The notes below the pieces were generated by a model that did not search any database, was not told the origin of the DNA, and saw only the letters and a list, made by a program, of their open reading frames with translations. The position numbers and the translations under genes were made by a program. Shown one piece after another: positions 37,600 through 49,655 of a stretch of 64,000 nucleotides of DNA. The stretch spans positions 1 to 64,000 of the forward strand of contig JAUCBJ010008602.1 in NCBI GenBank assembly GCA_032718475.1. Direction: 5' to 3'. This DNA comes from Nemertoderma westbladi. Lineage: Eukaryota > Xenacoelomorpha > Nemertodermatida > Nemertodermatidae. Every line of letters starts with the position of its first letter. Within the stretch, counting starts at the first letter, position 1.

Positions 37600-38784
37600 T
37601 GTTCGCGCTTTTAAGACCTTTGGCAGTTTAACCTGCCAAATCTATATGTCTTCTAGGTTATAAATCGACTTTAGCCTATGACAAGTATTTGACACAAATA
37701 AATCCAACATTAGCCGAAGCCAGTCTATGCGCGACCATTCACCCGCTGGATATACCCGGGAGACTGGATTCGGATGCTTTAATTTGATTGCGGTGCAGGC
37801 CTACCGTACTATTCGATTGATCGTTAATATAATTCCTGACAAATATCATTCACTTTCGGGAAATATTAGCAGTTCCTTTAGGACGTGGCGCTCTATCTAT
37901 ATAAACAGAGCTATGGCTTACACTAAACACAACGGAATGGATTATAAGTTACACATAAGGCGCATTCTTTAGGAGATGCTTTGTTACGCGGACAAGCACA
38001 TACAGACTATTGCACACCGCTGCACACTGAATTGCCGATAGTCACTGATTTTAATCATATATAAAGAGAATAGCAACCGACATTTGTAGGGCCTATAAAA
38101 TAGCATTCAATTCACTACAAACCACGATAATATAAGTCGCAATTGCTATATGTAACCGGTCTCTCTAACCTTAGTGTATCAAGAAGATCGGGGTTTCTGA
38201 TCGTTTATCGTTATTCTCCAAATAACAATATGTAAACAACTGATACAATTAATAACAAACAGTAAATAGCAGTAAATAATGTGCAATACAGCAGTAGGTA
38301 CCGTACCGTACCGTACCGTACCGGTCCACTGCGTGCCACTGCGGTAACAGTTATGTGTTCTTATAATTAAAGTCGTTCTAATGTTGGAATAAAACATAAT
38401 AATTCCATAGCCGATGTTCATGGCATCAGGAAAACCAACACACTGAACCCTGTGAGCTGTTGCAGGTAGCTTTCAACACAAAGAGGAAAAGCTCTCATTG
38501 GCAGAGCTCCATATTCCACAGATTCCACGAATGTCTAAATGCCGAACTATTCGGGTTTTTGCAGCCCTTAGCCAACACACAGGATGAATCACTCTGCTTG
38601 GTTGACCTTGCTCTGGTTGGTTGATCGAACAGAACAAAGAGGCCATACGTACAGCAAATCAGCCAATCAGCCGGTAGCTTGCATCATTTGAGTTAGGGAG
38701 TTTTTCTTTAGAGTATTTGAGCGCATTGAGGGAAACTGGATTGCGAAGCAAAAGGGCCAGTTATATCCCACAAAAGCTTTTACA
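37600..38784 (-). repeat. 3' LTR of the BEL/Pao element (complete)
   Basis: 1,185 bp with TG...CA ends on the plus strand. It includes a short (TACCG)n run near 38298-38322 and, just outside at 38785-38793, a minus-strand purine run (GGGAGCGG) that is the likely polypurine tract. Confidence 0.85.
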
Positions 38785-38862
38785 CCGCTCCCAGAAAATG
38801 GGATTTAATTCTATAAAATATAAAAAATCACAGTTTCTAAAATATAAAAATACTCTAAACAG

Positions 38863-40095
38863 TTAGTCTGTCTTGCGTGGACGGCGTTTACGCAGTTTTT
38901 TAAAGCTAGCAAGAGTCCTTTTCTCTTTGGGGGGAGCCACTTTACTAGGAGGGCCATAACTCCTGGGTGAAGGGTGCAATATGATTGCATCAGAAGGTGT
39001 AGGATTATGGTTGGGGTATCCACCGTTTCGATGGTAAGGGTTAAACGGCGATATTAAATGTCCGCGTCCCAATCCGGCTAGGTAGGATGGGCTAATATCT
39101 AGGAAGCCCACAACCGGGGTGCCACCGACTAATTGTTCAGGTAACACTAGATCTTTGAACAGTGAGTACAGCTTGGGAGGATCTGTCATACTAATAGGAT
39201 CAAGAGTCTGAGGTCTCACTAGGGAATGAGGAGGTCTGATTGAGTATTCCGAAACTCTGATCATAGGTTTATTTAAGGATCGTCTGAGTCGAACGAGCGT
39301 AGGTGATACATCGAACAAGTTTCGCTCGAAACTCCCGTAAATATAGCGAGTAAAACCGTGTTTAGTGCAACGTCTCCGCGGATGTTTAGGTCTTTCCGTT
39401 TGTTGGTTGGGTCTAGGGCATTCATCGCAATAATACCAAAGACGCACGTCTTGTAGGGGAAACGCGAGTGATCTTTCTCCAGCTTACAATATTCCTCCAT
39501 CTGTTCGAAGCTATCCGGTACAACAGGTAGCGGTCGATCGGCGGTAAGATACATCATAGTGGAATAGAGCCGTTTGAGTTCTACCATGCGGTCATGATAT
39601 ATACCTTGAGGATATCGAGTTTCTAGATTCTGTTGACTGGTAATATCGAGATATGTTTCTCTCAAGAATTCCAGATATTTTGGTGAAGTCGCTGCGTTTA
39701 TCTGGCTCTTCAACATCTTCACTTTCGAGTCGGTTTCGAATAGAATTTTCGTGTTCGAATCTCAGTTTATCGTTCCGCTTCCGCTGGGTATGATATTTAA
39801 ATAAAACCATTTCCCTTTCGGTGTCTATATCGTTCGTATCGTGTAGGTCGATAGGATGACCAGTAGTTAAGAAGTCCATATACGTACCATTACGATGCGT
39901 ATAGCGAGCGGTGAATTTTCTATAGTCCAATTCACGCGTAAGTTGTTCCTGGGACATTGGCGGTTCGATATAACGACCATCGTCCTCCATAGTAGTTGGA
40001 CCAGCGTCGCCGCGTATCAAGCTATCAACAAATGCTTGTAAAGGTAGAGTATATCGCTCCCTGATACCAAGATCATCTTCTATCAACTCAATCAT
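38863..40095 (-). pseudogene. Extra 3' open reading frame of the LTR element, frameshifted, function unknown
   Basis: Three overlapping minus-strand frames (40095-39592, 39722-39273, 39447-38863) read as one ~400-residue protein with two compensating frameshifts; the first and last share a register. It starts MIELIEDDLGIRERYTLPLQ, is acidic and Arg-rich in the first half, has a Cys/His cluster (CDEC...CTKHG, about 39430-39355) in the middle, and ends very basic (PPKEKRTLASFKKLRKRRPR). It lies between the deleted pol and the 3' LTR, where some BEL/Pao elements carry an additional frame. I see no signal peptide or membrane segment, so envelope-like function is not supported. I do not recognise it. 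Confidence 0.5.
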
Positions 40096-41744
40096 ATCTG
40101 CTATATAAGTTTATCCATATTATAATGAGTTTATATTTAGGCGAGCGGGCGTCGCTGCCTACCCCTCTCTGCCCCCGGACAGTGCGAGATCCTCAGCGCT
40201 GGTGTACTTTCGCCGATGTGCCTATCGCCAACGTTGTAGCTGCACAACGACTACAACAACCAGCACGAGTCACTCCATCGTCCGTCCCAAAGGCTGAGAT
40301 ATACTTCAGGTTCTTACTGTAGAGTTAGGGCTACTTTCACAATTGCAACTCGCTACTGTAAACACACCTTAGTAGTAACATTCATCTACAAACGCACAAA
40401 TTCCACGTAACTGTCACAAATGGTACACATTCTATCACACATTCGGGTCATTTGTCCGTTAGTCAAGTGCTTTCCAGAATGTCACGTTGTTATTATGTAT
40501 CCTTGGATACTAGCAGTGCGCTATTTATTCCCTATGCTATTCAATGGGGCAAGCTTTCTATTGTTCTTTTAACTCACTTCTAATTCTAGCGTGGTTGTTG
40601 CCATGGTGACATTATGGAAAGCTAGCGGTAGAATTAGGGTAATTCCCATGCATACAGATCTGGGATGCTATTTAATAGTAATTCTTTAATGGTCAATATC
40701 CCCTTTATACATGATTTTATGAATTTTATCGGCTATTGACTATATATTGGAGATTCTCGCACACTAATACACTTAATAGAGTGAATCTCCGCTCCCATGA
40801 TCTATTAATTAAAGGAATTTTGGGAATGTTATAAATTGTATAAAAATGACAATTTATTAAATTCATTAAAATATATGAATTTAAATTTATTCCCGTAAAT
40901 TTTATTATTTAATGTTAAATAGACACAATTTTATTCCAGAACGTGTCTGGGGACTGGGATCCTTGATTCTAGGAATTTTGTCTTTTTAAGAGTATCGGTA
41001 AGTGCTACGATATCTTAATCGACTAGAATTTTAAAGGATTCAAAATTCGATAGATTTTGTAAATATTAATAATTAATATTTAGGATGGGCACCAGTTTAT
41101 TCCAGAACTTGTCTGGGGACGTTAACCACTGATTCTAGAATTTTGTCTTTCAAGTATATCGGTGGGTGCCGCGATATCTTAATCGACTAGAATTACAGAT
41201 GGTCAAAGGGTTTAACAGATTTATTTGCGTTGTACGCTACTGTTAAAGGGACATCACGCTACTATATGTATTATTTAATATACGGTATGAGAGCAATATC
41301 GCACGAAGCAATGTCAGTGAGAAGAGGCAAGTCGTTTCCAAGGTCTACCCAGAGCTTGGTTTAGCCGAGACACGAGGATCTGAATTTTGCATTCCTAATA
41401 CTGTGCTTACCAATAATACTTAAATATAGTAGGAGCTTTATTGTACTTTAATAAGTACGGACATTTCATCTTACTGTAGTTACGTATTTGTAATGTAATA
41501 CGGACAGTAAGGAAGGAGAAAAAGAATTATTTCTCGCCATCGCACTAAATATATAATATATAAGTAATTAAGTAATAAACGCTAATATACATTGCACTAA
41601 TCTACTAAATAATCGCTAAAATAACATTCTACTAAATAAAATTAAAGAAAACGATTATAATAAAATTACATAATAATACATACATAATATAAAATAATAA
41701 AATAAATATAAAATAATATAGTCACACACCCACTCCGTATGTTG
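40096..41744. other. Non-coding interior of the LTR element with a duplicated ~160-bp block
   Basis: AT-rich, no supported frame. Two similar blocks at about 40930-41035 and 41092-41195 share TTTATTCCAGAAC, TGTCTGGGGAC and GATATCTTAATCGACTAGAA; they are a diverged tandem duplication. An X-box-like palindrome (GTTGCCATGGTGAC) lies at 40597-40610. Confidence 0.55.
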
Positions 41745-42469
41745 TTACGTTATGGAGTCCCTAGATATTTGTTGGATTAGGGAGGTGGTCGTGGGAAGAG
41801 TATCTTGCCTTCCATAGTTTCCGGACAGTTTTCGGTCTCTTTCCAGTAAACATAATCGACCAGCTGGGCGATTGAGTGGTTGTATTACTTTCTCCGCTCC
41901 CTTGGCCTGTCTAATCTTCGCCGGGGTAAGGTGAGGAGGCCATTCATCTTCTTTACTTAGGAAGTCGGGTCCACCTAACCAGTCTGGAGTATCTGTCAGT
42001 TCTTGAGGAGTTGCTCCTCTGGAGGCGATGTCGGCTAGATTAATCGTCTCGGGGCAATGTCTCCATTGATCTACATTGGAGTTGATGTCGTCATTATCTG
42101 AGGAGTATGGTCTTCCGTCAGTTGGATCGTTTAACTCACTGCTCTCATCTTCCCATTCTCTTACTTGATATACCTGATCTTTCGGTAATCTTTCCATGAG
42201 AGTTCTACGGGAAGGGCCAGTAAAGTACCAACCCACTCTAGTTCTTCCCGCATAAGCTTGTAGTGGTTGCGGTTGAGCAGGCCGTTTCTCCAATGTCTCG
42301 AGCGCTTCATGCGCATTTTGACCGATGAGTATTTGGACTCCAGGGTAATCGGTGTTGAATCTAGGTATTTCAAGCTGCTGGGTGAAATCGTCCTCATCCC
42401 AGTTATAAGGTTCCACTTGGCTGGTAGCGAAGTTCTTTATCGCTACCATTTTTACTGACCTTATGCTGT
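41745..42469 (-). pseudogene. BEL/Pao pol fragment: protease tail joined to the post-RNase H segment
   Basis: An open minus-strand frame of about 235 codons. It starts within protease (MVAIKNFATSQVEPYNWDE, PGVQILIGQNAHEALE, TRVGWYFTGPS), passes through an acidic linker (PYSSDNDDINSNVDQWRHC) and continues with the RNase H-integrase linker LADIASRGATPQEL and GGPDFLSKEDEWPP. In autonomous BEL/Pao elements the whole reverse transcriptase and RNase H lie between these blocks. The same join is found in the other copy at about 63.88-63.95 kb. The frame ends before any integrase. Confidence 0.8.
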
Positions 42470-43383
42470 AGTTCCTTTAGGATGTGGCGCTCTATCTATA
42501 TAAACAGAGCTATGGCTTACACTAAACACAACGGAATGGATTATAAGTTACACATAAGGCGCATTCTTTAGGAGATGCTTTGTTACGCGGACAAGCACAT
42601 ACAGACTATTGCACACCGCTGCACACTGAATTGCCGATAGTCACTGATTTTAATCATATATAAAGAGAATAGCAACCGACATTTGTAGGGCCTATAAAAT
42701 AGCATTCAATTCACTACAAACCACGATAATATAAGTCGCAATTGCTATATGTAACCGGTCTCTCTAACCTTAGTGTATCAAGAAGATCGGGGTTTCTGAT
42801 CGTTTATCGTTATTCTCCAAATAACAATATGTAAACAACTGATACAATTAATAACAAACAGTAAATAGCAGTAAATAATGTGCAATACAGCAGTAGGTAC
42901 CGTACCGTACCGTACCGTACCGGTCCACTGCGTGCCGCTGCGGTAACAGTTATGTGTTCTTATAATTAAAGTCGTTCTAATGTTGGAATAAAACAGAATA
43001 ATTCCATAGCCGATGTTCATGGCATCAGGAAAACCAACACACTGAACCCTGTGAGCTGTTGCAGGTAGCTTTCAACACAAAGAGGAAAAGCTCTCATTGG
43101 CAGAGCTCCATATTCCACAGATTCCACGAATGTCTAAATGCCGAACTATTCGAGTTTTTGCAGCCCTTAGCCAACACACAGGATGAATCACTCTGCTTGG
43201 TTGACCTTGCTCTGGTTGGTTGATCGAACAGAACAAAGAGGCCATACGTACAGCAAATCAGCCAATCAGCCGGTAGCTTGCATCATTTGAGTTAGGGAGT
43301 TTTTCTTTAGAGTATTTGAGCGCATTGAGGGAAACTGGATTGCGAAGCAAAAGGGCCAGTTATATCCCACAAAAGCTTTTACA
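42470..43383 (-). repeat. 5' LTR of the BEL/Pao element (914 bp kept)
   Basis: It aligns without gaps to 37871-38784 with four substitutions. On the inner side it joins directly to protease coding sequence at about 42469, so the deletion removed U5, primer-binding site and gag. Confidence 0.85.
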
Positions 43384-43388
43384 AATAC

Positions 43389-44220
43389 CAATTGTCCAAT
43401 CTCGTGGAAAATTGCCCGAATCCAAAATAGCACTAAATAATAATGTTAACACCGGTACTAACTGATCCCGACCTTCAATAATAAATTCACTTATAATATT
43501 GTCTACACCTGGAGATTTACCGTGCTTTAACTTATTAATAGCGTTATTTACTTCTACTTCATCAAATGGCATACTCAAATCATTCTCAAAACAATTTCTA
43601 CTTTCAATTATAATATTAACATTTCTATCAACGTAACTACTACAATTCCTTCCCATATCCTGAAAATTTGAATTGTTTGAACTAAGTCGCTCGAAATATT
43701 GTTTAAACTGGTTAATAGATGGTTCATTTGCCCTTCTCGGAATAGCAACCCGGCAAATAGATTTCAATTTTTTCCAAAACTTTTTCGGGTCTGACACACG
43801 TGCCAGGTTCAGGCGCTGCGCTTCATTTCTCGAATATTCAAATCGGGTTTTACGCAGGGTTGCTTTATATTGAGCACGCCTCCTTTGAAGTAAGGAATAC
43901 GCTTCAGGTGCTCCAGAACTTTTCCAATTAGACAACGCACTATTAAAAGCCAACTTTGCATCCCTACATTCTAAATTAAACCAAATTGCACCATTACAAA
44001 AGGATTAACATTACCTTGTTCGTTATCAGTTCGATGTAATGATAAAATTTCTGCCTGACGATCGAATATATCCGAAAGGTTCCCCACCGCAGCGTCTAAA
44101 TTTTGCAGTGGAAAATTAACATCGGAGATAATTAGGTCACCAATATTCTGCAGCTCGTTTATCATATTTGCAATTTTCATATTCGCATTAAATTGCTGTT
44201 TAACTCTATCATTCCAAAAA
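43389..44220 (-). pseudogene. LINE 5' part, displaced from its RT by the LTR insertion
   Basis: The minus-strand frame from about 44220 (FWNDRVKQQFNANMKIAN) continues after a small shift near 43960 into ECRDAKLAFNSALSNWK, QLNLARVSDPKKFWKKLKSI-type sequence and the start of the RT domain, INKLKHGKSPGVDNIISEF to FPRDWTIG. This region precedes the palm in LINE ORF2. It ends exactly at the AATAC duplication of the LTR element and connects in sense to 37594. It is truncated at its 5' side where another LTR begins; no endonuclease catalytic motifs are present. Confidence 0.75.
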
Positions 44221-44804
44221 TAACGGATTCAATTCCGCCTCACCAACCCCCATAAAGTGGGAAAGAGCGCCTTTAAGCAATATTGGGGAGTACGAGGTTG
44301 ATTGCCAATCAACCTCGTATCACCCCCAATAAACGGGGACGACAAACCCCAAAGGGCCTCACACAATAGAGGTTAGAGGTCAAGCTACCTCAAGGAGAGA
44401 GAGTAACAGCAGCGGGGGGGGGGGGGGGGGGAACACCCCCGCAGAGCTGAAGGCGTGAAGTAGGTTATCAACCAATGGAGCGGGGGCAGGAGAGGCATCA
44501 GCTAGGTAATAGGGCCAACGTAGCGTATATTTCCGGGTGGTGTTTATCATATTATCCAGTTATCTCAGTACAGTTAGGGCAGAACGGTGACTTTTATTAC
44601 CGTCCGCTGCCGCCACCATCATCAACTGTTCTACCGGTATATTCATTCACTTAACATTCAATTAACTGTGTCTACACTTTATTCCATTATTATATCATTA
44701 TATTTATACAACAACATCAGAACTCTCAATCCAACAAACTCTTTTCACACACGGCGGGGACGCGTAAATAAAACAACCTGTCGGGATTCTCGGATCCCGT
44801 CACA
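44221..44804 (+). mobile_element. LTR, relative of the one at 16705-17331, plus orientation
   Basis: It begins near AACGGATTCAATTCC and ends ATCCCGTCACA at 44804, matching the terminal motifs of the minus-strand LTR at 16.7-17.3 kb. The middle is diverged. It contains a long near-perfect hairpin (44283-44329) and an 18-bp G run (44414-44431). The initial TG appears mutated or lost at the junction with the LINE. No internal region or partner LTR is visible, so it may be a solo LTR or a fragment. Confidence 0.55.
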
Positions 44805-45455
44805 AGATTACTAGTTCGAGTTATTCTAAAATATACTACAGACTTGCACATTAGATTACTAGTTCGAGTTATACTAAAATATGCTACAGACTTGCACATT
44901 AGGCATTACTAGTTCGAGTTATACTAAAATATACGACAGACTTGCACATTAGATTACTAGTTCGAGTTATACTAAAATATACTACAGACTTGCACATTAG
45001 GCATTACTAGTTTGAGTTATACTAAAATATACGACAGACTTGCACAATATACATTACTAGTTCGAGTTATACTAAAATAGACTACAGACTTGCACAGTAG
45101 ACATTACTAGTTCGAGTTATACTAAAATATACTACAAACTTGCACATGAGATTAATAGTTCGAGTTTTTCTAAAATACACTATAGACTTGCAAAGTAGAC
45201 ATTACTAGTTCGAGTTATACTAAAATATACTACAAACTTGCACATGAGATTAATAGTTCGAGTTTTTCTAAAATACACTATAGACTTGCAAAGTAGACAT
45301 TAGTAGTTCGAGTTATACTAAAATATACGACAGACTTGCACAATAGACATTACTAGTTCGAGTTATACTAAAATATACAACAGACTGCACATTAGACATT
45401 ACGAGTTCGAGTTATACTAAAACATACTACAGACTTGCAAATTAGATTGCTAGTT
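44805..45455. repeat. 48-50-bp tandem array, about 13 units
   Basis: Units contain ACTAGTTCGAGTTATACT, AAAATATACTACAGAC and TTGCACATTAG. An inverted copy of about 1.5 units lies at 46891-46965, so the 44.8-47.0 kb segment is bounded by inverted repeat sequence. Confidence 0.85.
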
Positions 45456-45538
45456 CAAGCTCATGATATTACAAGTTAGGAGCCCGCTCGACAGCGGGAT
45501 ACTTACTGTAAAAATCTGCAGGATACTTACTGTAAAAA

Positions 45539-46894
45539 TCTCAGGATATATAACACTGACTGACTGACTGACTGATAATTATCTAGGTTCAGGCACTTCC
45601 TGCCTGGCGATTTTGATGAAATTTTGCAAGTGCATTGCTTTGGTGGTTCATAATCGCGTTACAAAATATCAGATCAATTCTATGTGTGGTATTCGATATA
45701 TTTATTTTTTTGACATTATTTTGTCGCAAAATTAAAAGCAATGGTAAAATAATAACTCCTGCCTGAGCTGCAGCAGCTAGCTGTGGAGTAGGAACGGTGG
45801 AGTGCAGGGCTGTCTGAGATAGAATTCCAACCAGGCGGAATTTCTTGACTTTGACTACACACCTCCTGCCTGCCTTTGCCTTGTAGGAGCAGCGCTGCTG
45901 GATGAGTCTACACTTCCTTATCAGCTCTCAGGTATAGACAGAAAATAGTTGAGTTGTCAATAAACATAATAAAATATACAACTGCAGTAGGATTATATTA
46001 TTATTCCACGAATCCTTGGGCTGATTATTTTGTATAGGATATATGTAGAAAGTTCTTAGAAATAATATTCTTATTTTTATTATTACATAGAATTAGCATC
46101 ATTTTTTAGCTGAAGCATTAATAGTGCAAATTAATTTAATTATATTTTAATACCATTACTACATTGGCATAAGATAAGTTTTAACATTTCTTACAAATAT
46201 TATAAAACTCAATAGTGGTGCGAGCATAAAAATCAAATCACGAAAATTTAAAAGAACCGGGTGTGTTGTCATAATATCTATCTCCATAGGTTATTCTGCT
46301 TGACCGGGTCTTGGTGCGGCTTTGCTTTTGGGACGGGTTGCTGATTGAAAGGGGGGTTGAAGGGGGGAACTGTCCCCCCTTTTCACTTTGACTGATTTGC
46401 GGTGTTGTTAAATTTCTTGGATATAGTTGTTGTGATGGTAAAATTTAATTTCTTTCTATTGTTAGTTTTGTTCTGTAATGCAGCATTGGTTGATTGCCTT
46501 AGCAGCCGGTGTTGAAATATTCGTATGGAAATGGAGTCTGCATTTATAATATAGGGTGGTTCTAGGGTGGGTTAAGGGTCATCACTCGCTCGGTGTCCTG
46601 GTTGTGCATCATAGGCATTTTTTCATAAATATTCGGTAATCGTATATCTTGTAAACGTGCTTGATAATGAAATTATTTGCTTCATATTATATTTTTGTTA
46701 GTGGTAGCAAAGTTAAAGTTTTTAATATGTGGGACGATCCACAAAGTCAGCTAGCCTCACGCCTTACAGTTTAGACAATTGTTTAGTTTAGGCCTACTTA
46801 CTAGGCCTACAGCTGACTGACATAGTTTATTTGTAATAGTCTTGGCTAGGATTCTTCCCCCGGGCTCCGTCCAGCCAGCTTGCTGGCTTTCTAG
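45539..46894 (+). mobile_element. Helitron-like non-autonomous element (candidate)
   Basis: The proposed 5' end is TC at 45539 after an A, followed by a (GACT)n run (about 45557-45574). The proposed 3' end is CTAG at 46891-46894 before T, with a perfect 7-bp hairpin AGCCAGC-TT-GCTGGCT at 46873-46888 just upstream. TC...CTRR ends, a 3' hairpin and A|T insertion are Helitron hallmarks. There is no Rep-helicase frame. The hairpin is closer to the end than usual, and the flanking array also contains ACTAG, so the call is tentative. The alternative is an element bounded by the inverted 48-bp units. Confidence 0.3.
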
Positions 46895-46965
46895 TAATCT
46901 CATGTGCAAGTCTGTTGTATATTTTAGTATAAATCGAACTAGTAATCTAATGTGCAAGTTTGTCT

Positions 46966-47364
46966 TAAATTATATTTAAATTTGTTTCGTCTGTCGGTAC
47001 CGGTAATGTTTGTATATACTTTATATGAGATTTACTTTCGTTGTTCCTATTTTGTCTGAGTATTGTATTATAATCAATACGATTTCTCATCTTATTGGAT
47101 AAATTAACTTGAATTTCCCCCTGTTAACAATAGCCAACACAGTAATTTTACAGTATTTAATGTAAATTTATTGTAATCAAATATATAATTAACATCTGTG
47201 TTTATAATAGGTTAGTTGGTCATTATGAAAAAAAAATATATGTTTACGGTGGCTGAAGGCGGCCAAAATATAATTCAATAATTTGATAATAATATTTACT
47301 GACAGTGTTGTCACCGGTTATTAACTGTTATCCGATGTTAACCGGTTATTGTCACCAGTTATCT
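46966..47364. other. AT-rich spacer, nothing recognised
   Basis: AT-rich intergenic DNA. Just before the array, ACCGGTTATTAACTG and ACCGGTTATTGTC look like decayed array units. Confidence 0.5.
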
Positions 47365-49655
47365 AATTTTTGCACAGGCTATCCAACAGTTACTCAATTT
47401 TGCACAGGCTATCCAACAGTTATCCAATTTTTGCACAGGCTATCCATCATTTACCCAATTTTTGCACAGGCTATCCAACATTTATTCAATTTTTGCACAG
47501 GATATCCAACAGTTATTCAATTTTTGAACAGGCTATCCAACAGTTATTCAATTTTTGCACAGGCTATCCAACATTTATTCAATTTTTGCACAGGCTATTC
47601 AACAGTTATTCAATTTTTGCACAAGGTATTCAACAGTTATTCAATTTTTGCACAGGCTATCCAACAGTTATCCAATTTTTGCACAGGCTATCAAACATTT
47701 ATTCAATTTTTGAACAGGCTATCCAACAATTATTCAATTTTTGCACAGGCTATCCAACATTTATTCAATTTTTGGACAGGCTATCCAACAGTTATTCAAT
47801 TTTTGCACAGGCTATCCAACAGTTATTCAATTTTAGCACAGGCTATCCAACAGTTATTCAATTTTTGCACAGGCAATCCAACAGGTATTCAATTTTTGCA
47901 CAGGCTATCCAACATTTATTCAATTTTTGCACATGCTATCCAACAGTCATTCAATTTTAGCAGAGGGTATCCAACAGTTATTCAATTTTTGCACAGGCTA
48001 TCCAACAGTTATTCAATTTTTGAACAGGTTATCCAACATTTATTCAATTTTTGCACAGGCTATCCAACATTAATTCAATTTTTGCACAGGCTATCCAACA
48101 GTTATTCAATTTTTGCACAGGCTATCCAACAGTTATTCAATTTTTGCACAGGCTATCAAACATTTATTAAATTTTTGGACAGGCTATCCAACAGTTATTC
48201 AATTTTTGCACAGGCTATCCAACAGTTATTCAATTTTAGCACAGGCTATCCAACAGTTATTCAATTTTTGCACAGGCAATCCAACAGGTATTCAATTTTT
48301 GCACAGGCTATCCAACATTTATTCAATTTTTGCACATGCTATCCAACAGTCATTCAATTTTAGCAGAGGGTATCCAACAGTTATTCAATTTTTGCACAGG
48401 CTATCCAACAGTTATTCAATTTTTGAACAGGTTATCCAACATTTATTCAATTTTTGCACAGGCTATCCAACATTAATTCAATTTTTGCACAGGCTATCCA
48501 ACAGTTATTCAATTTTTGCACAGGCTATCCAACAGTTATTCAATTTTTGCACAGGCTATCAAACAGTTATTCAATTTTTGAACAGGTTATCCAACAGTTA
48601 TCCAATTTGTGCACAGGCTATCCAACAGTTACTCAATTTTGCACAGGCTATCCAACAGTTATCCAATTTGTGCACAGGCTATCCAACAGTTACTCAATTT
48701 TGCACAGGCTATCCAACAGTTATCCAATTTTTGCACAGGCTATCCATCATTTACCCAATTTTTGCACAGGCTATCCAACATTTATTCAATTTTTGCACAG
48801 GATATCCAACAGTTATTCAATTTTTGAACAGGCTATCCAACAGTTATTCAATTTTTGCATAGGCTATCCAACATTTATTCAATTTTTGCACAGGCTATTC
48901 AACAGTTATTCAATTTTTGCACAAGGTATTCAACAGTTATTCAATTTTTGCACAGGCTATCCAACAGTTATCCAATTTTTGCACAGGCTATCAAACATTT
49001 ATTCAATTTTTGAACAGGCTATCCAACAATTATTCAATTTTTGCACAGGCTATCCAACATTTATTCAATTTTTGGACAGGCTATCCAACAGTTATTCAAT
49101 TTTTGCACAGGCTATCCAACAGTTATTCAATTTTAGCACAGGCTATCCAACAGTTATTCAATTTTTGCACAGGCAATCCAACAGGTATTCAATTTTTGCA
49201 CAGGCTATCCAACATTTATTCAATTTTTGCACATGCTATCCAACAGTCATTCAATTTTAGCAGAGGGTATCCAACAGTTATTCAATTTTTGCACAGGCTA
49301 TCCAACAGTTATTCAATTTTTGAACAGGTTATCCAACATTTATTCAATTTTTGCACAGGCTATCCAACATTAATTCAATTTTTGCACAGGCTATCCAACA
49401 GTTATTCAATTTTTGCACAGGCTATCCAACAGTTATTCAATTTTTGCACAGGCTATCAAACAGTTATTCAATTTTTGAACAGGTTATCCAACATTTATTC
49501 AATTTTTGCACAGGCTATCCAACATTAATTCAATTTTTGCACAGGCTATCCAACAGTTATTCAATTTTTGCACAGGCTATCCAACAGTTATTCAATTTTT
49601 CCACAGGCTATCAAACAGTTATTCAATTTTTGCACAGGCTATCTAACAGTTATCG
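47365..49655. repeat. 31-bp minisatellite, about 74 units
   Basis: Units contain CTATCCAACAGTTATTC and AATTTTTGCACAGG. Since 31 is not a multiple of three, the plus-strand frames cycle through all registers, and none has a stop in the consensus, giving open frames of 200-350 codons with a 31-residue repeat. Marker variants (CATCATTTACCC at about 47444 and 48744; CCAACAATTATTC at about 47720 and 49020) recur at exactly 1,300 bp, so a long segment of the array has been duplicated. No non-repeat coding sequence is attached. Confidence 0.95.

Larger units (their letters stand above)
37600..43383 (-). mobile_element. BEL/Pao LTR retrotransposon, internally deleted, nested in a LINE
   Basis: The plus-strand ends are TGTTCGCGC at 37600 and TTTTACA at 43383. 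A 5-bp duplication AATAC flanks it exactly (37595-37599 and 43384-43388). The interrupted LINE frame resumes across it: the 5' half ends in DSGNFPRDWTIG and the 3' half begins with ICPLFKKGEKS. The 3' LTR is complete (37600-38784). The 5' LTR (42470-43383) has lost about 270 bp of its inner end together with the primer site, gag and the protease start. The LTR parts that can be compared differ at only 4 of 914 positions, so the insertion is young. Integrase and RT are missing, so it cannot move on its own. Confidence 0.88.

Noticed and set aside
38863-40095. Envelope gene in the LTR element
   Set aside because: No signal peptide, membrane segment or fusion-type hydrophobic stretch is visible in any of the frames.
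47365-49655. CRISPR-like array (about 31-bp repeats)
   Set aside because: Units are contiguous without unique spacers and the window is eukaryotic.
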